Shown one piece after another: positions 17,503 to 28,522 of a DNA stretch of 64,000 nucleotides; positions within the stretch are counted from its first letter, which is position 1; each line of letters starts with the position of its first letter. The notes under the pieces were generated by a model. The model saw nothing but the letters and a program-made list of their open reading frames with translations. It made no database searches and had not been told where the DNA came from. Source of the stretch: Curtobacterium sp. Leaf261 (GTDB lineage: Bacteria > Actinomycetota > Actinomycetes > Actinomycetales > Microbacteriaceae); contig NZ_LMMJ01000008.1 of NCBI RefSeq assembly GCF_001422205.1, forward strand, positions 424,915-488,914, given 5' to 3'. A program made the translations under genes and the position numbers.

Positions 17503-18194
17503 TCCGGCTGCCGAAGTGGGGATGGGTGACCATCGCCGCCGCTGTCGTGGTCGTCGGGGGAGGCGCCGGCCTGACCGCGGCGGTCGCGATCGGCCGGGAG
17601 GCCCCGCGCGCGTCCGTCTCGCAACCAGCGTCCGATGCGACGAGCACCGATGAGCCCTCGTCGTCGTCCTCGGCGGCACCGCGCGGGAACAACGCCGCGG
17701 ACGGTCCGCAGGACCCCACCGCGAACGAGACGTCGTCGACCGCCGCGGACGCAGTCCCGGTGTCGGTGCACATCCCGTCGATCCACGTCGATGCGAACCT
17801 CGAGGACCTGCACAAGGACGCCGCCGGTGCGCTCGAGCCGCCGACCGAGTGGAACGACGCCGGCTGGTACAGCGACGGCGTCGTCCCGGGCCACGTCGGT
17901 CCGGCGATCATCGCCGGCCACGTCGACTCGCTGACGAGTGCCGCGATCTTCTACGACCTCGACGAACTCGCCGCCGGGGACGCCGTGACGGTGTCCATGT
18001 CGGACGGCACGACGCTCTCCTTCACGGTGCGCAGCTCGCAGCAGGCCGCGAAGAACGCCTTCCCGACGTCGAACGTCTACGGCACGACCCCGACACCGGA
18101 ACTGCGCCTGATCACCTGCGGCGGGACATTCGACAAGACTGCCGGGCACTACACCGACAACCTCATCGTGTTCGCGGACCTGAACACCGCCTGA
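17499..18194 (+). CDS. Class F sortase
   Basis: 231 residues from a GTG overlapping the GH8 stop. One membrane helix (about 8-30), a Ser/Ala-rich spacer (38-85), then the sortase barrel (IPSIHVDANLEDL onward). The catalytic His lies in IIAGHVDS (about 141) and the Cys in LRLITCGG at 207. The third catalytic residue of sortases, an Arg on the strand after the Cys loop, is not obvious: the segment reads TFDKTAGHY-TDNLIVFA. Sortases join surface proteins to cell-wall acceptors. No LPXTG protein is visible here; the DUF4397 protein and the GH8 enzyme are the candidate clients by position only. Confidence 0.88.
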   Translation: MIRLPKWGWVTIAAAVVVVGGGAGLTAAVAIGREAPRASVSQPASDATSTDEPSSSSSAAPRGNNAADGPQDPTANETSSTAADAVPVSVHIPSIHVDANLEDLHKDAAGALEPPTEWNDAGWYSDGVVPGHVGPAIIAGHVDSLTSAAIFYDLDELAAGDAVTVSMSDGTTLSFTVRSSQQAAKNAFPTSNVYGTTPTPELRLITCGGTFDKTAGHYTDNLIVFADLNTA

Positions 18195-18293
18195 TCGATC
18201 TCGCAGCCCCACATCGTCGGAACACCGTGCATCGCGGTGTCCGCCCCAAGCTCGACCGCTACGGTCCGAAGGAACACCGAAGGAGCCCGCATC

Positions 18294-19070
18294 ATGATCG
18301 ACACCCTGGTCGTCATCCCGACGTACGACGAGGCGGACAACGTCCGCATGATCGTCGAGCGAACCCTCGCCGCCTCGGACCGTGTCGACGTGCTCGTCGT
18401 CGACGACAACTCGCCCGACGGCACCGGTGACATCGCCGACCGGCTGGCCGCCGCCGATGGTCGGGTGCACGTGCTGCACCGCACCGAGAAGAACGGTCTC
18501 GGCGGGGCGTACCTCGCCGGGTTCGCGTGGGGTCTCGAGCGCGGCTACGAGCGACTCGTCGAGATGGACGCAGACGGCTCGCACCACCCGGAGTACCTGC
18601 CGGCCATGCTCGAGCTGTCCGAGACCAACGACCTGGTCCTCGGCTCCCGCTGGGTCAAGGGCGGCGAGGTCGAGAACTGGCCGCTGCACCGCGAGCTCCT
18701 CTCCAAGGGCGGCAACCTGTACTCGCGGCTCGCCCTCGGGATCCCCGTCCGCGACGCGACAGGGGGCTTCCGGGTGTTCACGTCCGCGGCGCTCCGCCGC
18801 ATCGACCTCACGGGCATCGCGTCGAAGGGGTACTGCTTCCAGGTCGACCTCTGCTGGCGTGCGCTCGAGGCCGGGCTCAGTGTCGTCGAGACGCCGATCA
18901 CGTTCACCGAGCGCGAGTTCGGGGTGTCGAAGATGAGCGGCAACATCGTCCGCGAGAGCCTGACGCTCGTGACGCGCTGGGGGATCGACCGCCGGGTGCG
19001 CGAGGTGAAGAGCCTCGTGCTGCACCGTCGTCGCCTGCCGTCCGTCCGCGCGAACGCCCACGTGGCGTAG
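18294..19070 (+). CDS. ppm1: Polyprenol monophosphomannose synthase (GT2)
   Basis: 258 residues with AAGGAG 9 nt before ATG 18294. The fold is DPM1-type: [22 protein letters not shown], the metal site DADGSHHPE and GSRWVKGG, with ATGGFRVF and [11 protein letters not shown] later. It transfers mannose from GDP-mannose to polyprenyl phosphate on the inner leaflet, giving the donor for GT39/GT-C enzymes. There is no fused acyltransferase or membrane domain, so it needs to associate with the membrane on its own or through a partner. 99 nt separate it from the sortase gene. It may serve the GT39-like enzyme of the same cluster, and general protein mannosylation or lipomannan as well. Confidence 0.9.
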   Translation: MIDTLVVIPTYDEADNVRMIVERTLAASDRVDVLVVDDNSPDGTGDIADRLAAADGRVHVLHRTEKNGLGGAYLAGFAWGLERGYERLVEMDADGSHHPEYLPAMLELSETNDLVLGSRWVKGGEVENWPLHRELLSKGGNLYSRLALGIPVRDATGGFRVFTSAALRRIDLTGIASKGYCFQVDLCWRALEAGLSVVETPITFTEREFGVSKMSGNIVRESLTLVTRWGIDRRVREVKSLVLHRRRLPSVRANAHVA

Positions 19071-19101
19071 GGACCCGTCCTGTCCCTGCCCGCACGACGC
19101 C

Positions 19102-19151
19102 AACTTGGCCGGTTCTCGCAAAGGTATTGCTCTGCGAGAACCGGCCGAGTT
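19102..19151. terminator. Long near-perfect hairpin after the Ppm gene
   Basis: A 19-bp inverted repeat with a single mismatch (core GGCCGGTTCTCGCA at 19107-19120, its complement at 19133-19146) and a 12-nt loop starts 31 nt after the stop. It very likely ends the cluster transcript; there is no T-run. Confidence 0.7.
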
Positions 19152-19233
19152 CGTGTTCTGCGGAGGGGCCGGGGGCCGGGGAAGCGGGGCCGGGGAGCCG
19201 GGGAGCCGGAGGCTCGGGTGGCATGATCGACGC

Positions 19234-19725
19234 ATGTTCGTCGTGCGGAACCGCTGGGCCAAGGCCGGACTCGTCGTCGCCGTGTTCGTCGTCGTGTCGA
19301 TCATCGGCCGGGCCCTCGGGTTCGTCCCGGGTCCGACCGGGGCCATCGTCGTCGCGGTGCTGCACTGCCTCGGGGTCCTCGCGCTGACGCGGGTGTTCCG
19401 TGGACCGGAGGAGTCCGACGCGCCGCGGCCGGGGTGGCGCATGACGGCGACCTCCGGGTGGTCCTCCGGCCTCGGCACGCTCTGGCTCGTGAGCGCGTTC
19501 CTCGGGGTGGTCACCGCCGTCACGGGACCGCTCCTCGGCACGTCGGCCGACACCGCGGCCTCGATGGGCATCTCGACACCGGCGTACTTCGTGGTGCTCG
19601 CCGTCGAGATCGTCGGCCAGGTGGTGCTGCTCGTCCTCTTCGTCCGGTCGGGCCGGAGGCTGCGGGCGCTCGCACAGACGGCGCCGGCCCGGCCCACCGG
19701 GGCCGGGCCGCGCCTCCCGTCCTGA
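19234..19725 (+). CDS. Small membrane protein, unknown
   Basis: 163 residues from ATG 19234; a longer open frame from 19105 would start inside the hairpin. About four membrane helices: 9-28, 34-52, 75-98 and 112-135, then a basic/Pro-rich tail. No family is recognised. The 3' end overlaps a GC-rich inverted repeat (GGCCCGGCC/GGCCGGGCC, 19686-19709) and a half-copy of the dispersed core (19712-19722), so the last residues are coded by repeat sequence. It converges with treZ. Confidence 0.65.
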   Translation: MFVVRNRWAKAGLVVAVFVVVSIIGRALGFVPGPTGAIVVAVLHCLGVLALTRVFRGPEESDAPRPGWRMTATSGWSSGLGTLWLVSAFLGVVTAVTGPLLGTSADTAASMGISTPAYFVVLAVEIVGQVVLLVLFVRSGRRLRALAQTAPARPTGAGPRLPS

Positions 19726-19733
19726 TCAGAGCG

Positions 19734-19750
19734 CTCCGCGCCTGGCGGAG
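19734..19750. terminator. Short hairpin between convergent genes
   Basis: CTCCGC-gcctg-GCGGAG forms a 6-bp stem in the 35 nt between the membrane protein stop and the treZ stop; it could serve both strands. Confidence 0.45.
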
Positions 19751-19760
19751 GGGGACCGGC

Positions 19761-21542
19761 CTAGCGGACGACCGCGACGCCCCGCCCGTGGAACCGGAGG
19801 CATCCGGTGGACACCTCGACACCGTCCGTCGCGAAGAGCACCTCGGAGGAGCCGCCGCCCACCGGGACCGGCACCGGGACCTCGGCGGTGTCGTCGAGGA
19901 AGTTCACCGCGACGTGGATGTCCGACCGTGACAGCACGAGCCACCGGCGGTTCTCGCTGAACTGCACCGAGACGGCGCCGTACCGCCAGTCGACCAGGGC
20001 CTCCTCGCGGCGACGCAGGGCGATGAGCGCGCGGTAGGCGTCCAGCACGCGGGTACCTCGACCCTCGAGCGTCTCCTCCCACCGCAGCTTGGAGTTCTGG
20101 AACGTCGCCGGGTCCTGCGGGTCCGGGACGCTCGACTCGTCCCAGCCCATCTTGGCGAACTCCGCGATGCGGCCCTTCGCGGTCGCCTCGCCGAGGTCCT
20201 TCTCCGGGTGCGAGGTGAAGAACTGCCACGGGGTGCTCGCGGCGAACTCCTCGCCCATGAACAGCATCGGTGTGAACGGCCCGAGGAGCGTCAGCGCGGC
20301 GGCGACGACCAGCCCGTCCTCGTCGAGCGTCGCGGCCAGGCGGTCCCCGGTCGCCCGGTTGCCGATCTGGTCGTGGTTCTGGTTCGCGACGACGAGGGCC
20401 GTCGTGGGCGAGGTCGCGCGGTCGATCGGCTGCCCGTGCACCGACTCGCGGAACGACGACCAGGTGCCGTCGTGGAAGAACCCGCGTTCGAGCACCTTGG
20501 CGAGCGCACTGAGCGGGGCGAAGTCGGCGTAGTAGCCGGTCGTCTCACCCGTGAGCGCGACGTGCACCGCGTGGTGGAAGTCGTCCGACCACTGACCGGC
20601 GAGCCCGTACCCGTGCGCCTCGCGCGGTCGGAACATCACCGGGTCGTTGAGGTCCGACTCGGCGATGAGCGACAGCGGCCGTCCGACGTGTGCGGAGAAC
20701 GAGTCGGTCTCCTCGGCCATGACGGCGAGCACGTGCGGCCGCGAGGTGTCGCGGATCGCGTGCACCGCGTCGAGCCGGAGCCCGTCGACGTGGAAGTCGC
20801 GCAGCCACATCCGCACGTTGTCGAGCACGAACCGCCGGACCTCGGGCTCCTCGACGTTGACGGAGTCGCCCCACGTGTTGCCGAGTCCCGCGATGAGGTA
20901 CGGGCCGTACAACGGCAGGTAGTTGCCGCTCGGTCCGAGGTGGTTGTACACGACGTCCTGGACGACACCGAGCCCGAGTGCGTGCGCCCGGTCGACGAAG
21001 CGCTGGTACGCGGCCGCGCCACCGTACGGCGCGTGCACCGCGAACCAGTCGACGCCGTCGTAGCCCCAGTTCCAGGTGCCGTTGACCGCGTTCACGGGCA
21101 GCACCTCGACGAGGTCGACGCCGAGCTCGACGAGGTGCTCGAGCCGGTCCGCCGCGGCGTCGAGCGTGCCCTCGGTCGTGAAGGTGCCGACGTGCATCTC
21201 GTAGATCACGGCGCCGCGAGCCTGGCGACCGGTCCACGCCTCGTCGGTCCAGGCGAATGCATCGAGGTCGACGACCTCCGAGGTACCGTGCACGCCGTCG
21301 GGCTGCGAGAGCGTGCGCGGGTCGGGGATGACCGCGTCGTCGTCGCCGATCCGGTAGCCGTAGCGGGCTCCGACGACCGGTGTCACCGCGTCGGTCGACC
21401 ACCAGTCGCCGTCGCCCCTGGTGAGCGCGTGCTCCGCATCGTCGACGACGAGTCGGACGCGGTCCGCGTCGGGAGCCCAGACCTCGTAGCGTCCGGCGCG
21501 GAACGGGCCGGTCCGGAACGTGGTCGCGGTGGGGTGGCTCAT
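19761..21542 (-). CDS. treZ: Malto-oligosyltrehalose trehalohydrolase
   Basis: 593 residues, GH13 subfamily 10. The N-terminal beta domain ([15 protein letters not shown]) is followed by the catalytic barrel with [35 protein letters not shown] region I (split by residues as usual), the nucleophile region [12 protein letters not shown], the acid IAESDLND and [10 protein letters not shown]. It releases trehalose from maltooligosyl-trehalose made by TreY. An open frame continues far upstream inside treY, but ATG 21542 overlaps the treY stop (ATGA) and gives the proper family N-terminus. Last gene of the glgX-treY-treZ unit. Confidence 0.93.
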   Translation of the reverse strand: MSHPTATTFRTGPFRAGRYEVWAPDADRVRLVVDDAEHALTRGDGDWWSTDAVTPVVGARYGYRIGDDDAVIPDPRTLSQPDGVHGTSEVVDLDAFAWTDEAWTGRQARGAVIYEMHVGTFTTEGTLDAAADRLEHLVELGVDLVEVLPVNAVNGTWNWGYDGVDWFAVHAPYGGAAAYQRFVDRAHALGLGVVQDVVYNHLGPSGNYLPLYGPYLIAGLGNTWGDSVNVEEPEVRRFVLDNVRMWLRDFHVDGLRLDAVHAIRDTSRPHVLAVMAEETDSFSAHVGRPLSLIAESDLNDPVMFRPREAHGYGLAGQWSDDFHHAVHVALTGETTGYYADFAPLSALAKVLERGFFHDGTWSSFRESVHGQPIDRATSPTTALVVANQNHDQIGNRATGDRLAATLDEDGLVVAAALTLLGPFTPMLFMGEEFAASTPWQFFTSHPEKDLGEATAKGRIAEFAKMGWDESSVPDPQDPATFQNSKLRWEETLEGRGTRVLDAYRALIALRRREEALVDWRYGAVSVQFSENRRWLVLSRSDIHVAVNFLDDTAEVPVPVPVGGGSSEVLFATDGVEVSTGCLRFHGRGVAVVR

Positions 21543-24072
21543 GCGTGTCCCTCCAGGATGTCGATCTCGGCGGCCTCTGCGGCGGCGGAGCCGTCGCCGA
21601 CGGCTGCGGCCGAGCCGTCCGGCGTGCCGGCGGTGCTGCCGGCCTGTGTTCCGGTCGACGTTCCGCTCGGACTGGAGGCACTGCTCACGCTGCGAGCGAC
21701 GGCTCCCGGTTCGTCCGGGGTCGCCTCCGCAGGCGCCAGGAGCGCGACGGGGTACGTGCGGAACAGGTCCGCCACGCGGATCCCGCGACCGGCCGGGAAC
21801 CGCCGCCCGGTGAGGACGTCGACGCGCTCCGCCGGCACCGGGTGGATCATCGTCTCGGCCCAGCCGCCGCTCTGCTCGAGGCCGATCGGCATGCGGGTCA
21901 CCGCGGTGACCGCGCCACCGCGGTCGAAGGCCACGACGTGGTCGGCGGTCGGTCCGGACGCGGACACCGGGACGTAGCGCGGGAAGAGCTCGGGGCGGTC
22001 GCGGCGCAAGTGGAGCGCAGCGGCCGTGACGAGGAGCTTCGCCGCACCAGAGGCGTCCACCGGGGGGAGCGCACCGTTCTGCACGCTCGCGAGCAGCCGA
22101 CGACGCTCGGTGAAGTCGACCGACCGACGGTTGTCCGGGTCCACGAGGGAGCGGTCCCAGAGCTCGGTGCCCTGGTAGACGTCGGGGACACCAGGGGCGG
22201 TGAGCTGCACGAGCTTCATCGCGAGGCCGTTCGTCCAGCCAGCGGTGTCGATGAGCCCGTCGATGCGATCGAGCTCGGCGACGACCCGCGGGTCGTCGAA
22301 CACGGCGTCGACGAGGGCGTGCATGCGCTCCTCGAACACCTCGTCCGGAGCCGTCCACGTGGTGCTGTTCCCGGCTTCGCGCGAGGCCTTCTCGGCGTAG
22401 GCGTGGAGCCGTTCGCGGGAGGCCGGCCGGGAGCCGACGATCGCCTGCCACAGGAGGTTCGCGAACACCCCGTCGCCGATGGGGGCCAGGGCGTCCAGGC
22501 GCTCGAACGCCGCGGTCCACTCGGCGCCGAGTTCACTGAGCACCGTGATGCGGGCGCGGGTGTCCTCGCTCCGCTTGGTGTCGTGTGTCGTCATCGTCGT
22601 CATGGTGTTCGGCCACGACGCGAGGCGGACCTGCTGTGCCTCGTGGAACCCCGCGGGGGTGACCGCGAACGCGGACGGGTCGGCCCCGACCTCGTTGAGG
22701 CTCGTCAGGCGGGAGTACCGGTAGAACGCGGTGTCCTCGACGCCCTTCGCCATCACCATGCCGGTGGTCTGCTGGAGTCGGACGGCTGCCGCGTGATCCG
22801 GGTCGGCGAGGAACGGCGCGATGCGGTCGATCACCGGTGCGAGCTCGGGCCGCGTCCGGCAGGCCTCCTCGAGGGCGTCGACCAGCCAGTGGTCGGCCTC
22901 GGGCAGGTACGTCCGGTAGACGTCGAACGTCGCGGTGATCTCGGCGAGGGCCTCGACGAGTGCAGGACGGCGGACGTCCGGCACGTCGGGGCCGAGGATG
23001 CGCGCGAGCCGCTGCACCTCGCTGCCGAGGATCCCGTCGGCGATGCCACGCCGGGTGCCGTTGATGAGCGCGTGCCACGAGAACGGATCGGACTCCCCGC
23101 GGAGGCGGGAGTCGAGCGATCCGAGTGCCTCGGCACCCGCGGGGTCGACGAACAGCCGGTCGACGAGCCCGAGGGCGTCGTACCCGGTCGTGCCGTCGAC
23201 GGGCCACGACGCGGGCAGCTGCTCGCCGGGCTCGAGGATCTTCTCGACGAGGGTGTAGGCGTGGTCGGTGAGCTCGGCCAGGTCGGACAGGTACCCGGCG
23301 GGGTCGTACAGTCCGTCCGGGTGGTCGATCCGGAGGCCGTCGACGAGCCCGTCGCGGAACCACTCGCCGACGAGTGCGTGCGAGGCGGTGAAGACCTCGG
23401 GGGCCTCGACCCGGATCGCGGCGAGGGTGTTCACGGCGAAGAACCGCCGGTAGTTGAGCTCGCGGTCGGCGCGCCTCCAGTGCACGAACTCGTAGTGCTG
23501 CCGGTCGTGCACCGTGCGGACGTCGTCGCCGGCGTGCACCGTGCCGGGCGCGGTCGGGTAGGGGGTGCTGCCGACCATGAGGTGGTCGTCGACGAGCTCG
23601 ATCGAGTCGAAGCCGTCCTCGCCGGACCCGGGGGTCATGTCGTAGTCGAGCACGGGGATGCGGATCCGACCGGATGCGGCCTCCCAGTCGACGTCGAACG
23701 CGTCGGCGAGGGCCGAGCCGCGGCCGTTCGTCAGCAGGTCGTTCCACCAGGCGTTCGTCGACGGGTCGGCGACGCCCATGTGGTTCGGCACGATGTCCAC
23801 GAGCACACCGAGGCCGGCCGAGTGCGCCGCGAGGGTGAGGGCGCGGAACGCCTCGTCCCCGCCCCGGGAGTCGTCGACCCGTCCGTGGTCGACGACGTCG
23901 TACCCGTGGTCGGACCCCGTCTCGGCCTGCAGCACGGGGGACAGGTAGAGCCAGTCGGCACCGAGGGCGGCGACGTAGTCGACGACGTCCCGGGCGGCGG
24001 ACAGGTCGAAGTCGGCCCGGACCTGCAGTCGGTAGGTCGACGTCGGAACGCGGTGTGCGCCTCCGTGGCGGT

Positions 24073-24076
<4 letters not shown>
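21539..24076 (-). CDS. treY: Malto-oligosyltrehalose synthase
   Basis: 845 residues with AGGAGC upstream of ATG 24076, which overlaps the glgX stop. The family N-terminus [10 protein letters not shown], then [41 protein letters not shown] (nucleophile), [12 protein letters not shown] (acid) and [16 protein letters not shown] are all present. TreY turns the reducing-end maltose of a maltodextrin into a trehalosyl end. Beyond about residue 785 a Ser/Thr/Gly/Ala-rich tail of some 60 residues has been added to the usual length. It works between GlgX (substrate) and TreZ (product release). Confidence 0.93.
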
Positions 24077-26394
<2,318 letters not shown>

Positions 26395-26486
26395 AGGGAC
26401 CTCCTGGTCGTGGACCTGGCCAACCTACCGAGGGGTGGCCGTCAATGTCCGGTGGGCCCGTGTCAGGTCGCCGACGCGACCACGTG

Positions 26487-26530
26487 CGGACGGGAGGCCC
26501 GGTACCAGCTGGTACCGGGCCTCCCGTCCG
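26487..26530. terminator. 22-bp perfect palindromic hairpin
   Basis: A 44-nt perfect palindrome (arm CGGACGGGAGGCCCGG plus GTACCAG) lies between the stop of the MetE-like gene (26560) and the glgX start (26394). It should terminate the upstream gene, and it is the best-preserved member of the dispersed GCCTCCCG palindrome family. Confidence 0.75.
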
Positions 26531-26559
26531 TCTCCTGGTCGCGTCCGCGACCCGTGTGG

Positions 26560-27660
26560 TCAGGCGACCTCGGCGTCGACCGCTCCGGCGACCTGACGGT
26601 GCAGCTCGAGGAGGGGCGCGGTGCGGTCCGCGGGCCCGCGCCCGAAGCCGCACTCGGTCGCGATGCCGAAGCGGTCGAGGGCGGTGCGGGCTGCCTCGAC
26701 CCGGGCGAGCGCTCCCGGCAGGCCGTCCTCGTGGTGCACGAGCCCCAGGACGAGTTCGGTCTCCTCGGGCACGTCGACGTCGGCGAGCGGTGCGAAGTAC
26801 GCCGCGTCCGAGCGTTCGATCGGGACGGGCAGGTGCACGAAGTCGATCGTCCGGGGTGCACCGTCGAGGACCGCCGCGAGGACCGCGGCGAGGGTCCCGG
26901 TGTCGTCGGGCTGGACGAAGTGCTGCTCCTCGACGTCGCCGTAGCAGAGGTGCATGCCGACCTCGACCCCGGCGGGCACCGCGCCGATCTGTCGGTGCGC
27001 ACGCTCGACGATCCCGATGAGCGGATCGCCGAACCACGACTCGATCGGCGAGGTGCGGACCCGGCTCGACTCGAGGATCGCGAACTCGACGGCGTTGTCC
27101 CACTGGATCGCCAGGTCGCCGTGCGGGATGCCGTCGACGATCCGGTCGAGTTCGGCGAACATCGCGCGCTCGTAGACGGGTTCGAACGCGGCTCGGTCCT
27201 CGGCGCGGAAGAAGGCCCCGACGACGCCGATCGGTGTCGGGAGCGACACCTGGAACCGGGTGCCCGGAGCGATCACGCCGGCGTCGCGCAGTTCCCGGAA
27301 CGTCGCGTACGACTCCAGTGCGGCGCTGGCGTACCCGAGGTCCGGCAGCACGATCGACGCCGCGTCGACGCCCTCGATGATCCGGAGCTGACGGCTGTCG
27401 AACAGGTCGCGGATCATGAAGCCCGGCTCACCGACGCGCTCGAGGCCGGCGGTGGCGTCGAACCGGAAGTTCTGGAACTGGATCCAGTAGAAGCGCTCAC
27501 CGACCTCGCCGTCCGGGATCCGATGGGCGAGCGGACCGACGTGCTCCGCGACGGCGCGGAAGGTCGACTCGGCGTCGGGGGAGTTGACGCTCCCGACGAG
27601 GTGGACGCCCGTGACGACGGGGGCGGTGGTGGGGTGGATGTCCGATGACGGCGCTGACAT
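26560..27660 (-). CDS. MetE-like zinc methyltransferase (UROD/MetE superfamily)
   Basis: 366 residues, a single TIM barrel comparable to the C-terminal half of cobalamin-independent methionine synthase. The likely zinc ligands are present: His and Cys in GMHLCYGD, an acidic residue in the following loop, and Cys in TECGFGRGP. The N-terminal folate-binding half of MetE is missing. I start it at ATG 27660; the frame stays open to 28080 but that part overlaps the riboswitch on the other strand. Such short MetE paralogues act in methyl transfer with unknown donors. Divergent from the thiamine-precursor transporter; no functional tie to it is shown. Confidence 0.75.
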   Translation of the reverse strand: MSAPSSDIHPTTAPVVTGVHLVGSVNSPDAESTFRAVAEHVGPLAHRIPDGEVGERFYWIQFQNFRFDATAGLERVGEPGFMIRDLFDSRQLRIIEGVDAASIVLPDLGYASAALESYATFRELRDAGVIAPGTRFQVSLPTPIGVVGAFFRAEDRAAFEPVYERAMFAELDRIVDGIPHGDLAIQWDNAVEFAILESSRVRTSPIESWFGDPLIGIVERAHRQIGAVPAGVEVGMHLCYGDVEEQHFVQPDDTGTLAAVLAAVLDGAPRTIDFVHLPVPIERSDAAYFAPLADVDVPEETELVLGLVHHEDGLPGALARVEAARTALDRFGIATECGFGRGPADRTAPLLELHRQVAGAVDAEVA

Positions 27661-27683
27661 GGGAGCAGCATCCCACGCCCTCC

Positions 27684-27689
27684 TATACT
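27684..27689 (+). promoter_or_regulatory. Probable -10 box (TATACT) of the TPP-regulated operon
   Basis: TATACT stands 10-15 nt before the first base of the riboswitch, the correct place for transcription to begin at its P1 stem. No good -35 is visible. Confidence 0.45.
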
Positions 27690-27698
27690 GGGCGCAAC

Positions 27699-27790
27699 AC
27701 ACACGGGAGTCCGGGCGATGCCGGGCTGAGAGGGAGCGACCAGCGCTCCGACCGTCGAACCTGATCCGGGTCATGCCGGCGCAGGGAGGA
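27699..27790 (+). promoter_or_regulatory. TPP riboswitch (THI element)
   Basis: The conserved parts are all present: ACGGGAGTCC at the 5' side, the THI-box core GGGCTGAGAGGGAG, and CGAACCTGATCCGGGT followed by CATGCCGGCGCAGGGA. It ends only a few bases before the ribosome-binding site GGAGG of the ykoE-like gene, so thiamine diphosphate most likely blocks translation initiation by hiding the Shine-Dalgarno; no separate terminator hairpin is seen. It identifies the downstream operon as thiamine or thiamine-precursor uptake. Confidence 0.93.
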
Positions 27791-27796
27791 GTCATC

Positions 27797-28522
27797 ATGC
27801 GCGATCGCGCCACCACGTCCACGGTGCCCGGTTCCGAGCCCACCACCACGTCAGCCCGGGTCGACGGGCACGGAGACCGTGGGGGCCGCCGCCCGCGGAG
27901 CCTCCGATGGCGGGTCGTCGACATCGTCGTCGCGAGCGTCCTCGCCGTCGCCGCGGGCCTCGTCTTCACGCTCTGGGACCTCGGGTACGCTCCGATCAGT
28001 GCCGGGCTGCAGCTCGTCCTACCGGGGATGCAGTCGCTCGTCGGCGGTGTCTGGCTGCTCGCCGGCGTGCTCGTCGGCATCGTCGTCCGGAAGCCCGGCG
28101 CCGCGCTCTACGGTGAGCTCGTCGCCGCGACGGTCGAGGCGCTGATGGGGAACGTCTGGGGGCCGATGACGCTCGAGTCGGGGCTCGTTCAGGGGCTCGG
28201 TGCCGAGCTCGTCCTCGCGATCTTCCTGTACCGCTCGTATCGGCTGCCCGTGGTCATGCTCGCCGGGGCCGTCGCCGGACTCGCGCTCGGGTTCAACGAC
28301 CTCGTCTTCTACTACGCCGGCTACGCGCCCGCCTTCAGCATCACGTACGTCGTCTGCGCGGTGCTCTCCGGGGCGGTCGTGGCGGGCATCGGCTCGTGGC
28401 TCCTCGTCCGGGCGCTCGCGAGGACCGGCGTGCTCTCCGGGTTCGCGGTGGGCCGGGAGCTCCGGGCCGACCGGGGTTCGTCCCGGCGCCCGTCCGCCCG
28501 TTCGTCCCGCGGCCGGGCGTGA
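27797..28522 (+). CDS. ykoE: ECF transporter S component, YkoE type (hydroxymethylpyrimidine/thiamine)
   Basis: 241 residues from ATG 27797, right after the riboswitch and its GGAGG. The first 35 residues are charged, then five or six membrane helices run between residues about 38 and 205; the end is Arg/Ser-rich. The sequence fits the YkoE group: LWDLGYAPISAGLQLVLPGMQ-like first loop and GNVWGPMTLESGLVQGLGAEL. It would bind the substrate (a thiamine precursor such as HMP) in the membrane while the fused ATPase/T protein drives uptake. The stop overlaps the next GTG. The open frame upstream to 27584 is antisense and not used. Confidence 0.9.
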   Translation: MRDRATTSTVPGSEPTTTSARVDGHGDRGGRRPRSLRWRVVDIVVASVLAVAAGLVFTLWDLGYAPISAGLQLVLPGMQSLVGGVWLLAGVLVGIVVRKPGAALYGELVAATVEALMGNVWGPMTLESGLVQGLGAELVLAIFLYRSYRLPVVMLAGAVAGLALGFNDLVFYYAGYAPAFSITYVVCAVLSGAVVAGIGSWLLVRALARTGVLSGFAVGRELRADRGSSRRPSARSSRGRA

